A stretch of DNA of 59,180 nt from BOKV01 sp049289295 (GTDB taxonomy: Bacteria > Pseudomonadota > Alphaproteobacteria > Rhizobiales > Rhizobiaceae), in assembly GCA_049289295.1 (NCBI GenBank), contig JBATLL010000077.1, positions 1 to 59,180 of the forward strand, given 5' to 3'. The position numbers and the translations under genes are program-made. Shown in pieces: positions 52,245 through 59,180 of this stretch; position 1 is the stretch's first letter, and each line of letters begins with the position of its first letter. Below the pieces are notes generated by a model. That model was not told where the DNA came from. It made no database searches and saw only the letters and a list, made by a program, of their open reading frames with translations.

Positions 52245-52625
52245 TCACACAGCAACCGGATCGGCCTTGTTTCGCCAGACCGTGTAGGCAAAAACGAGCA
52301 TGGATGCCAGCGTGAACAGCGATCCGGCCTTTGCGAACATCTGTGTTCTGCCGTCCAGGACCATCACGATCCCCGGAACCATCATCACCACGCCGATGAG
52401 TGCAAGCGCGTAGTGAATACGCGACAGCTGCGTCGATGCGGCGGCAGGCACAAGATGATAGTAGACGCCGAACAAGGCCATTGTGACCCAGCCTACCAGA
52501 TTCAGGTGAGCATGGGCCGGTGCAAAGGTGTGGTCATCCGATATTCCCATCCAGATGCCCCAGCACATGCCGATGCATACACAAGCAACACCGGTTGCAA
52601 AGAATACGAGCGAAATCCCGCGCAT
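52245..52625 (-). CDS. Small four-helix membrane protein, COX1/NorB-like fragment
   Basis: A 126-residue protein with four transmembrane helices (about residues 5-26, 38-58, 70-89 and 97-116). The sequence A-P-A-H-A-H-L-N-L-V-G-W, with two histidines at a helix start, resembles heme-binding helices of the heme-copper oxidase and NO-reductase family. At a quarter of the usual subunit size it cannot be an oxidase by itself. Such small proteins occur as orphans in several alphaproteobacteria and are of unknown function. No cytochrome genes are adjacent. Confidence 0.72.
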   Translation of the reverse strand: MRGISLVFFATGVACVCIGMCWGIWMGISDDHTFAPAHAHLNLVGWVTMALFGVYYHLVPAAASTQLSRIHYALALIGVVMMVPGIVMVLDGRTQMFAKAGSLFTLASMLVFAYTVWRNKADPVAV

Positions 52626-52830
52626 GTCAGTTGATTCTCCCCGTCACAAGCCCCGGTTCACCCTACATACTCATAAGGTTTCTTACAAATGATAATGGGA
52701 TGCCACAGCGCGCCGCTGTCGTCACCACACGGTTGGCAGCAGCCGGATCCAGCCTTTTCGCCGGGAAGGATTGCGTGATAGGAATTGCAACCGCCTTTTG
52801 GCAGCGCAACGGGTGAAATGTCGGGGTAAG

Positions 52831-54213
52831 ATGATGATTGCTGGCGGGGACAGGATCGAGATTGGCGAAGGACAGTTCGAGCGTCTTGCCGATTTTATTC
52901 TCGGCAAAAGGCCCAAGATCCCACCTGCAACGATGGCCATGGCTGCGCGCCTGCTCGTGGACACGCTTTCGGTAACCGCGGGTGCTTCCATGCTTGAAGT
53001 TTCGCGGATCGCGCGGAGCCACGCGGTGCGCTTCCTGGCGACAGGTGATGAGCAAAGCGAGGCGCCCATCCTTTTTGACGGTCGCAAGGTCTCGATGGCA
53101 GGCGCAGCTTTCGCCGCAGCCACGCAAACAGACAATCTGGACGCACATGACGGCTATTACCCAACCAAGGGACATATAGGCTGCGCGGTGATACCGGCAC
53201 TATTTGCCTTCGCCGAGCGCTGCCCGGATTTGAGCGGGAGAGGGGCGCTGGAAGCAATCGTGGTTGCCTATGAAGTTGCTGCCAGGGCCGGGACGGCACT
53301 TCATGCCAGCGTCAGCGACTACCACACTTCCGGAGCCTGGAACGGGCTGGGTGTCGCAGCACTGGGCTGCAGGTTGCTGGGGCTGGGCCCGCAAGCGTTG
53401 CGAAACGCATTGGGCATCGCCGAATATCACGGGCCACGAAGCCAGATGATGCGCGAGATCGATCATCCAACCATGCTGCACGATGGGTCAGGCATGGGCG
53501 CACTGGTTGGAGTGCAGGCTGTCATGCTGGCAGCGGACGGGTTCCAGGGCGCACCGGCGATAACAGCCGAAGCGAAGGATGCTGCTGCGATATGGTCCGA
53601 TCTGGGGAAGCGATGGACCGTCGATGCCAACTATATCAAGCCCTACCCGATATGCAGGTGGGCGCACGCGGCGATTGATGCGCTGCGTTCTGTCATGGTC
53701 ACGCATGGGGTCGGCGAAGCGGATGTGAAAAACATCCATATCAACACCTTCCATGAGGCCTCGAGGCTGTTTGACGGCATGCCCACAACGACATCTCAGG
53801 CGCAGTACAGCCTGAAGTTTGCGGTTGCTACCATGCTTCATCATCGCAGGGTCGGGCCGGAGCATATCGAAGGGGCGGCACTGCAGGATCCAGCAATTGC
53901 TGCACTTCTGCCGCGGATAAGCATCACGGAGGCTGAGCGGCACAATGTCCGTTTTCCTGCCGGGCGCTGGTCCGACATCATCGTGACCACGCATGACGGA
54001 CGCCAGATCGAATCCGGCGATACACCGGCGCGTGGCGGCCTCGAAGCACCGCTTGGAGAAGCCGAGTTCATTGAAAAATTCGAAGCGATGACACTGCCGG
54101 TAATGGATGCAGCCAGGTCACGTTCAATCCTTTCGGCGGGATTGAACCTGGTGAACGGCAATAGCCTTTTCAGCGACCTTGCGGCCCTGTGTTATCCACC
54201 AGCAGGCAATTGA
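52831..54213 (+). CDS. MmgE/PrpD family protein
   Basis: A 460-residue protein of the 2-methylcitrate dehydratase superfamily (MmgE/PrpD), which includes cis-aconitate decarboxylase and iminodisuccinate epimerase. Recognisable parts are D-N-L-D-A-H-D near residue 105, G-H-I-G-C-A-V-I-P-A, A-Y-E-V-A-A-R and K-P-Y-P-I-C-R-W-A-H-A near residue 275. No methylcitrate cycle genes are adjacent, so the substrate is open. The start is the ATG at 52831 or the one at 52834; GGGG lies just upstream. Confidence 0.9.
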   Translation: MMIAGGDRIEIGEGQFERLADFILGKRPKIPPATMAMAARLLVDTLSVTAGASMLEVSRIARSHAVRFLATGDEQSEAPILFDGRKVSMAGAAFAAATQTDNLDAHDGYYPTKGHIGCAVIPALFAFAERCPDLSGRGALEAIVVAYEVAARAGTALHASVSDYHTSGAWNGLGVAALGCRLLGLGPQALRNALGIAEYHGPRSQMMREIDHPTMLHDGSGMGALVGVQAVMLAADGFQGAPAITAEAKDAAAIWSDLGKRWTVDANYIKPYPICRWAHAAIDALRSVMVTHGVGEADVKNIHINTFHEASRLFDGMPTTTSQAQYSLKFAVATMLHHRRVGPEHIEGAALQDPAIAALLPRISITEAERHNVRFPAGRWSDIIVTTHDGRQIESGDTPARGGLEAPLGEAEFIEKFEAMTLPVMDAARSRSILSAGLNLVNGNSLFSDLAALCYPPAGN

Positions 54214-54357
54214 GCCGAAAAGCAGGGCAATCCGGCCAGACTGGCGACAACATAGACCATACTCATCACGCCGCGCTTTCCATCTTTTGATCTGGAAACG
54301 GGCATAGCCATGCTATGATGCGCTACCGGTGAAACATGCCGGAATGCGGATCATACA

Positions 54358-55776
54358 ATGAATTTCAAGGCCGATATCCTCAGCAGTTTCCTCTCCCGTC
54401 CAAAGATCGAGCAACTGCCGTCCAGAGTGCGCGAGGCAATTCGCCAACGCGAATGGTCGAACGAGGTGCTGCTTCGCATCATCCAGCTGCTGATCGTATG
54501 CATGTTCTGCTTCATCTATGCGATTTCACCCAAGACTAGCCCTTCCGGTGCTTTCTCCCCGGTGCCTTACGTGCTGATTGCCTATCTTGCATTGTCCTTG
54601 TTCGGCCTGGCGTGGGGACTGCGGCGTGAACCACCCGACTGGGCCTCCTTCATATCAATCCTGTTCGATTTCGCCTTGTTGTATGGCCTGATGATTTCGT
54701 TCCACATCCAGTACATGCAGCCGGCATCCTTCATCATGAAGGCGCCTGCGCTGCTTTATGTTTTCATTTTCATCTCGATCCGTGCGCTGCGTTTCCATCC
54801 GAAGTTCGTTCTCGCAGCCGGGCTGACCGCAGCGACAGGCTGGGTGGTGATGATACTATACGTCACCCGAATAGACCCGGGCGACAACATGCTCACCCGC
54901 TCCTACGTGCAATATCTCACTTCAAACAGTATCCTGATCGGCGCGGAGTTCGACAAGATCATCTCGATCCTGATGGTGACGGGCGTGCTGGCCCTGGCGG
55001 TGAATGGTTCGAACAACATGCTCGTGACAGCGATTTCCGAACAGACTGCCGCGCAGGATCTTTCGCGCTTCTTCGATCATTCGGTGGCAGGGACGATCCG
55101 CTCAGGCACAGGTCCGCTTGCAGCAGGCACTGGCGAGAAACAGGAAGCGACAATCGTCAATATCGACATTCGCGGATTCACGCTTCTGGCCGCAAGAATG
55201 GACGCCAGCGAAGTGGTTGCGCTGCTTTCCAGCTATCAGGAACGCATCATCCCCATTCTCCAGAGCCATGGCGGTGTCATCGACAAGTTCATGGGTGACG
55301 GGATCATGGCGAATTTCGGTATCGGGTCCCATCGCGAAAGCCACGCTGCAAATGCGCTTGCGGCAGCGGAAGCCATTCTTGCAGAGGCAGACCGCTGGGC
55401 TGTCGATCCGTCCTCCAGTCACCTGCGGGACATCCGGATCGGCATTGGTATTGCCTCCGGTACGGTGGTCTGGGGCGCTGTTGGCGGGAATGGCCGCCTT
55501 GAAATGACGGTGATCGGCTCAGCGGTGAACCTTTCCGCCAAGCTTGAAAAGCAGAACAAGATATTGGACACCCGGCTGATCGCCCAACGCGATTGCTGGC
55601 AACTGGCCTGTGACCAGGGCTATCACGGGGAACTTCAGCCGCGCCATGTTGCTGGCCGCATCGAAGGCGTCGGCGAGCCACTGGAAATCGTGATCCTCGA
55701 TGTGGCCCGCCGGGCTGTTTCCGACAAGGTGCCTGCCGACTATCCGATGCCTTCAAACAGTGCCGAGGAAAGGTAA
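54358..55776 (+). CDS. Class III adenylate/guanylate cyclase with six-helix membrane domain
   Basis: A 472-residue protein. Six transmembrane helices fill residues about 40-217, then a cytoplasmic cyclase domain begins near 262. The metal-binding aspartates are D270 (N-I-D-I-R-G-F-T) and D314 (F-M-G-D-G). Purine-contacting K310 and T384 (M-T-V-I-G) are present, as is N391. The arginine that stabilises the transition state is replaced by lysine (K395 in N-L-S-A-K-L-E), so activity may be low or different. It should make cAMP if active. The last 37 bases overlap the end of cysK on the other strand. Confidence 0.9.
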   Translation: MNFKADILSSFLSRPKIEQLPSRVREAIRQREWSNEVLLRIIQLLIVCMFCFIYAISPKTSPSGAFSPVPYVLIAYLALSLFGLAWGLRREPPDWASFISILFDFALLYGLMISFHIQYMQPASFIMKAPALLYVFIFISIRALRFHPKFVLAAGLTAATGWVVMILYVTRIDPGDNMLTRSYVQYLTSNSILIGAEFDKIISILMVTGVLALAVNGSNNMLVTAISEQTAAQDLSRFFDHSVAGTIRSGTGPLAAGTGEKQEATIVNIDIRGFTLLAARMDASEVVALLSSYQERIIPILQSHGGVIDKFMGDGIMANFGIGSHRESHAANALAAAEAILAEADRWAVDPSSSHLRDIRIGIGIASGTVVWGAVGGNGRLEMTVIGSAVNLSAKLEKQNKILDTRLIAQRDCWQLACDQGYHGELQPRHVAGRIEGVGEPLEIVILDVARRAVSDKVPADYPMPSNSAEER

Positions 55777-56699
55777 CGCTCGGCAAAGCTTGGAATGATG
55801 ACAACAATGTTCTTGCCCGCTGCTTCCTTGCGCTTTGCAATGCGCACTGCAGCCGTCAAGGCAGCACCTGAAGAGATGCCAACCGGCACACCTTCCAGCC
55901 TTGCCACCTTTCGCGCCATCTCGAATGCCTCATCATTCGTAACCTGCTCGACCGCGTCATAGATGGTGGTGTCGAGGACGCCCGGCACGAAACCTGCACC
56001 AATGCCCTGGATCTTGTGCGGGCCTGGCTGCCCGCCGGAAAGGACCGGTGAATCGGCTGGCTCAACTGCGATGACGCGAATGTCCTTGTTCTTCTTGCGC
56101 AGCACTTGGCCAACACCGGTGATGGTGCCGCCAGTTCCGATGCCTGAAACGAAGTAATCCACATTGCCGCCGGTATCGTTCCAGATTTCTAGCGCAGTGG
56201 TACGTCTGTGAATTTCAGGATTGGCCGGATTCTGAAACTGCTGCGGTATCACCGCTCCCTTTGTTGAAGCGGCGATTTCCTCAGCCTTGGCGATAGCGCC
56301 CTTCATTCCCTTTGGGCCTTCCGTCAACACCAGTTCTGCGCCAAGGAAGGCGAGCATCTTGCGCCTTTCAAGCGACATGGTTTCAGGCATTGTCAAAATG
56401 AGGCGATAGCCCTTTGCGGCTGCGGCGAAGGCAAGGGCAATGCCCGTGTTGCCGGAGGTTGGTTCGACAAGAACCGATTTTCCAGGCGCAATCTGTCCGG
56501 CCTCTTCCATTGCTTCGATCATCGCGACGCCGATACGATCCTTGACCGAGGCAATCGGATTGAAGAATTCCAGCTTTGCCAGGATGTTGCCTTTTGCCTT
56601 TTCGGCACTGGCTAGCTTCGAGAGCTGCACAATGGGTGTGTCGCCGATGGTCTGGATGATGGAATCATAGATACGGCCTCGGCCGGGCTTTCTTGGCAT
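55740..56699 (-). CDS. cysK: Cysteine synthase A
   Basis: A 319-residue PLP enzyme making cysteine from O-acetylserine and sulfide. The PLP lysine is K53 in N-P-I-A-S-V-K-D-R, with the substrate loop T-S-G-N-T-G about 30 residues later and the PLP-phosphate loop G-T-G-G-T-I-T-G. The C-terminus ends in F-E-G-I-G, close to the usual CysK end. The ATG at 56699 has GGAG nine bases upstream; the frame is open to 56774. A gap of about 280 bases upstream shows nothing recognisable and should hold its promoter. The 3' end overlaps the convergent cyclase gene. Confidence 0.93.
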   Translation of the reverse strand: MPRKPGRGRIYDSIIQTIGDTPIVQLSKLASAEKAKGNILAKLEFFNPIASVKDRIGVAMIEAMEEAGQIAPGKSVLVEPTSGNTGIALAFAAAAKGYRLILTMPETMSLERRKMLAFLGAELVLTEGPKGMKGAIAKAEEIAASTKGAVIPQQFQNPANPEIHRRTTALEIWNDTGGNVDYFVSGIGTGGTITGVGQVLRKKNKDIRVIAVEPADSPVLSGGQPGPHKIQGIGAGFVPGVLDTTIYDAVEQVTNDEAFEMARKVARLEGVPVGISSGAALTAAVRIAKRKEAAGKNIVVIIPSFAERYLSSALFEGIG

Positions 56700-56977
56700 G
56701 GATCTGCTCCGCTCACTGGGCGCCTCGAACGCGGGGCGCACCGATACTCTAGGTCGCGCGGAGACTAGCAGCAATGGCGTCGGCTAGCCAAAACCAGCCG
56801 TTCAAAATCCGCGCCTGACAGGGAAGAACTTTCGCTTCGGGGCGCAAATCGCGCACAAATCAACCAGGACAAGCGGTGGCGGGACAGCAAGCCATTTCGA
56901 AGAAGACGATAGGGGACGTTAGGTTCAGGCTCCCTGAAATTCGTGATCAGGACGCCGAACCAACCCAGTTTGTTTGA

Positions 56978-57430
56978 TCACAGGCCTGTCGATCCAAACC
57001 CCCCGGAACCGCGCTTCGTGGTTCCTGCGAGTTGCTTTTCAACAAGTGCCGCCTGGGTGACTGGCGCGACGACAGCCTGGGCGATGCGCATACCGCGGGT
57101 GATCTCGAATCGCTCGCCCCCCAGATTGACAAGAAGAACACCCACTTCACCGCGATAGTCGCTGTCAATCGTGCCAGGGGTGTTGAGACAGGTGACGCCA
57201 TGCTTGAGGGCAAGGCCGGAACGCGGCCGTATCTGGGCCTCGAATCCGCCTGGCAATTCGAGAATCAGGCCAGTTGGCACGAGCGAGCGCGCACCTGGTT
57301 CGAGCCACATGGTATCTTCGATGGCTGCCCGCAAATCCATGCCAGCACTGCCGGACGTCTCGTAAGCTGGCAATTCGAGCCCCTGCGCGTGAGGAAGGCA
57401 AACCACTCCCACTTCGATGCTGCGAGTCAT
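56978..57430 (-). CDS. dut: dUTP diphosphatase
   Basis: A 150-residue homotrimeric dUTPase hydrolysing dUTP to dUMP and pyrophosphate, which keeps uracil out of DNA and supplies dTMP synthesis. All five motifs are visible: A-G-M-D-L-R-A, P-R-S-G-L-A, G-T-I-D-S-D-Y-R-G-E (D89), R-G-M-R-I-A-Q and the C-terminal R-G-S-G-G-F-G-S-T-G. It follows the lrp-type gene by 14 bases on the same strand with GGGAGAA before the ATG, so they probably share a transcript. Confidence 0.95.
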   Translation of the reverse strand: MTRSIEVGVVCLPHAQGLELPAYETSGSAGMDLRAAIEDTMWLEPGARSLVPTGLILELPGGFEAQIRPRSGLALKHGVTCLNTPGTIDSDYRGEVGVLLVNLGGERFEITRGMRIAQAVVAPVTQAALVEKQLAGTTKRGSGGFGSTGL

Positions 57431-57444
57431 TTCACCCGTTCTCC

Positions 57445-57918
57445 CTACTCTCCCGTGGCCGTCACCGGCAGTTCCGTTGTTTCCTTGATTTCCTCCATGA
57501 CGAAGGATGCCGAGACATCAGCAAGCGGCACCTTGGAAATCAGTCTCTGATAGAGCCGGTCATAGCCCTTCATGTCGCGGACGCGCGCGCGCAGCACATA
57601 GTCAAGATCGCCGCTCATGCGCCACACGGAAATGATTTCCGGCATGGACAGGGTAGCCAGGCGAAACCGCTCGAGCCAGTCCGGGTCGTGCGACCCTGTG
57701 CGTACCAGAATGACGACCGCAAGCCCAAGCCCGAGCTTTTCGGGATCGGCGAGCGCAACGCGCGCCTTCAGGTATCCTTCATCTTCAAGCCGGCGCATTC
57801 TGCGCCAGGCGGCATTGCGTGACAGGTTGACCTTTTCCGCCAGCGATTCGGCAGAAAGCGAGCCATCGCGTTGCAGCTCGCGCAGAATCTTGAGATCAAA
57901 TTCATCTATCGCACCCAT
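57445..57918 (-). CDS. Lrp/AsnC-family transcriptional regulator
   Basis: A 157-residue regulator. The N-terminal helix-turn-helix (L-S-A-E-S-L-A-E-K-V-N-L-S-R-N-A-A-W-R-R) is followed by the RAM ligand-binding domain, with D-L-D-Y-V-L-R-A-R-V-R-D-M marking its core. It probably binds an amino acid, which is not predictable. A cluster of GGGA/TCCC palindromes begins four bases before its start codon, pointing to autoregulation and to control of the divergent DUF6356 gene. Confidence 0.92.
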   Translation of the reverse strand: MGAIDEFDLKILRELQRDGSLSAESLAEKVNLSRNAAWRRMRRLEDEGYLKARVALADPEKLGLGLAVVILVRTGSHDPDWLERFRLATLSMPEIISVWRMSGDLDYVLRARVRDMKGYDRLYQRLISKVPLADVSASFVMEEIKETTELPVTATGE

Positions 57919-57921
57919 TAT

Positions 57922-57999
57922 TGGGATATTTATCCCATTTTATCTTCGAGGCAACAGAATTTTGGGATTGGTTCCCATGGGAATTGGGGCATTTTCCCC
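57922..57999. promoter_or_regulatory. Palindrome cluster, likely Lrp-type operator sites
   Basis: Four inverted repeats in 78 bases: TGGGATA-TT-TATCCCA (57922-57937), TGGGA-TTGGT-TCCCA (57963-57977), TTCCCATGGGAA (57972-57983, overlapping the second) and GGGG-CATTTT-CCCC (57986-57999). They fill the gap between the regulator gene and the divergent DUF6356 gene. Confidence 0.6.
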
Positions 58000-58041
58000 C
58001 TTGCGCAGTGACGGCGCGACCATTTTTGCGGAGGAGAAAAC

Positions 58042-58257
58042 ATGACCCGGATCATCAATCGTCTTTTCATCGAACACCCCCAATCCGTCGATGAGAGCTA
58101 TGGCGAACATTTCCTCTTCGCACTGCGTTTTGCCGGAACGCTGCTTGTTGCCGGTCTCGCCGCACTCGTACACGCTCTGATCCCCTGCCTGTTCGAGAAA
58201 ACCGCGAGCAACATTGTCAAACGCCTGCATGTGCGCATTGCAAATCGCGGAAACTGA
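58042..58257 (+). CDS. DUF6356 family small membrane protein
   Basis: A 71-residue protein with one hydrophobic segment (about residues 26-50, A-L-R-F-A-G-T-L-L-V-A-G) between an N-terminal H-P-x-x-V-x-E-S-Y part and a basic C-terminus. It matches the DUF6356 family as I remember it; the function is unknown. A very strong site (GGAGGAG) precedes the ATG. It lies opposite the Lrp-type regulator and five bases before a glutamine amidotransferase gene, so it is the likely target of that regulator. Confidence 0.8.
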   Translation: MTRIINRLFIEHPQSVDESYGEHFLFALRFAGTLLVAGLAALVHALIPCLFEKTASNIVKRLHVRIANRGN

Positions 58258-58262
58258 CGCGT

Positions 58263-59066
58263 TTGTGCCGCTGGGTAGCCTACCGGGGTGAACCGGTTTT
58301 CATTTCCGATCTTGTAACAGCGCCTTCCAACTCGCTGATCGTGCAGTCGCATGCGGCGCAGGAGTGCAAGACGCGGATCAATGGCGATGGCTTCGGACTG
58401 GCCTGGTACGGGGAACGCGAAGAGCCGGGCCTTTACCGCGATGTCCTGCCAGCCTGGTCCGATTGCAATCTGAAGAGCCTGACAAGCCAGATTCGCTCAC
58501 CGCTCTTCATGGCCCATATTCGCGCCTCGACCGGGTCAGCGACAAGCCGCCAGAACTGCCATCCTTTCGCCTGCGGGAAATGGAGTTTCATGCATAACGG
58601 CCAGATCGGTAATTTCGAACGCGTGCGCCGCTGTCTGGAAACACAGCTTGATGACGCATTCTACGCCCAGCGCGCAGGCTCGACAGATTCGGAGTTTCTC
58701 TTTTTGCTGATGATGCAACTGGCCGGGGAACAGAGAGGGGAACAGGTAGGGGAACCGGATGTTGCGCAGGCAATGGGCAAGGCGGTCGACATTGTGATTT
58801 CCGCCTGCCGGCAGACCGGCATCGATCCCCTTGTTCGCCTTACCGCCGCGCTCAGCGATGGGCGGAGTGTCTACGGCTTCAGATATTCAAGCGACGCAAT
58901 TTGCCCGACACTTTATCTGGGACAAACCGGTGACAATGGTGTGTGTCTCGTTTCCGAACCGCTTGATGGCGAGAGCGCACGCTGGCAATCCATACCACCG
59001 GGCAGCATCGTGGAAATCACGCCTGATGGCCTGAGCCAAATCAGGGATTTTCCAGCCTCGGCGTGA
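58263..59066 (+). CDS. Class II glutamine amidotransferase, EgtC/YafJ-like
   Basis: A 267-residue N-terminal-nucleophile hydrolase. After removal of Met the catalytic residue is Cys2 (M-C-R-W-V-A-Y-R-G), and N-G-D-G-F-G-L-A-W-Y, H-I-R-A-S-T-G and F-M-H-N-G-Q-I complete the glutamine site. It resembles YafJ and EgtC, which cleave gamma-glutamyl bonds, but no ergothioneine genes are nearby. The start codon is TTG at 58263, the only one giving Cys2; it has just a weak ribosome site and lies five bases after the DUF6356 stop, so translation is probably coupled. Confidence 0.88.
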   Translation: MCRWVAYRGEPVFISDLVTAPSNSLIVQSHAAQECKTRINGDGFGLAWYGEREEPGLYRDVLPAWSDCNLKSLTSQIRSPLFMAHIRASTGSATSRQNCHPFACGKWSFMHNGQIGNFERVRRCLETQLDDAFYAQRAGSTDSEFLFLLMMQLAGEQRGEQVGEPDVAQAMGKAVDIVISACRQTGIDPLVRLTAALSDGRSVYGFRYSSDAICPTLYLGQTGDNGVCLVSEPLDGESARWQSIPPGSIVEITPDGLSQIRDFPASA

Positions 59067-59079
59067 ACTTTCCTGTGTT

Positions 59080-59180
59080 CTAGCCTGCGATTGCGCGGGT
59101 TGCGGCTGGTTCGAGCCATTGTGCGATCTTGGCCTCGAGGCGTTCTGGCGAGACCGGCTTGGTGAGATAATCATCCATGC
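59080..59180 (-). CDS. C-terminal end of a receiver-domain protein (partial)
   Basis: Only the last 33 codons are inside the window. They read M-D-D-Y-L-T-K-P-V-S, then E-R-L-E-A-K-I, ending A-I-A-G. This is the beta5-alpha5 end of a response-regulator receiver domain with the conserved lysine before proline. As the receiver is at the very C-terminus, the gene probably encodes a hybrid histidine kinase or a single-domain regulator extending to the right. It is convergent with the amidotransferase gene. Confidence 0.8.
   Translation of the reverse strand, partial: MDDYLTKPVSPERLEAKIAQWLEPAATRAIAG

Overview
The window is GC-rich chromosomal DNA of an alphaproteobacterium, almost certainly of the order Hyphomicrobiales (Rhizobiales). 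Several gene orders point there: rnd-lptC-lptA-lptB-rpoN-hpf-ptsN, aroA-cmk-rpsA-sppA-ihfB-lapA, mmcB next to the ActR/ActS (RegA/RegB) redox two-component system, and CoA-binding protein next to metY. The EPSP synthase resembles the Agrobacterium CP4 type. Coding density is high, no gap exceeds about 300 bases, and I see no phage genes, insertion sequences or CRISPR arrays. The species cannot be named from the sequence alone.

Layout. 1-1.5 kb: tail of an amine-metabolism locus (PuuB-like FAD oxidase and the start codon region of a gene running off the left edge). 1.6-9.9 kb: RNase D, the LPS-transport genes lptCAB, sigma-54, ribosome hibernation factor and EIIA-Ntr, then DUF1150, a small heat-shock protein and an ArsR regulator on the other strand. 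10-17 kb: malate synthase G, MmcB, ActR/ActS and the helicase HrpB. 17.3-20.9 kb: a YnjBCD-type ABC transporter translationally coupled to hrpB. 21-30 kb: lspA, two RNA methyltransferases, a CoxG-like protein, then lapA, ihfB, sppA, rpsA, cmk and aroA. 30-39.6 kb: an acidic TIGR02300 protein, tRNA-Ala(GGC), a GH1 beta-glucosidase with an MFS carrier, a hybrid histidine kinase divergent from an EAL phosphodiesterase, and an orphan TadG-like surface protein. 39.7-46.6 kb: puuA-puuB divergent from potFGHI. 46.6-59.2 kb: metY, a small acyl-CoA operon, two glutamine amidotransferases, a COX1-like mini-protein, MmgE/PrpD, a membrane adenylate/guanylate cyclase, cysK, dut, an Lrp regulator and a receiver-domain fragment at the right edge.

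Functional themes. Envelope biogenesis (lptCAB, lspA, sppA, aroA) and translation (rpsA, hpf, tRNA) sit beside nitrogen and redox control (rpoN, ptsN, ActSR). The puu/pot cluster imports putrescine or a related polyamine and gamma-glutamylates and oxidises it. metY and cysK serve sulfur amino-acid synthesis.

The most unusual observation is the lptA product: 459 residues carrying six copies of an LptA/OstA signature spaced 69-71 residues apart, where the usual protein has one module. Other points of interest are the basic N-terminal extension of LptB, a CP4-class EPSP synthase with glycine at the glyphosate-determining position, a crotonase lacking both catalytic glutamates, a cyclase with lysine at the transition-state arginine position, and several palindromic operator candidates (ArsR, Lrp, kinase/EAL, tadG).
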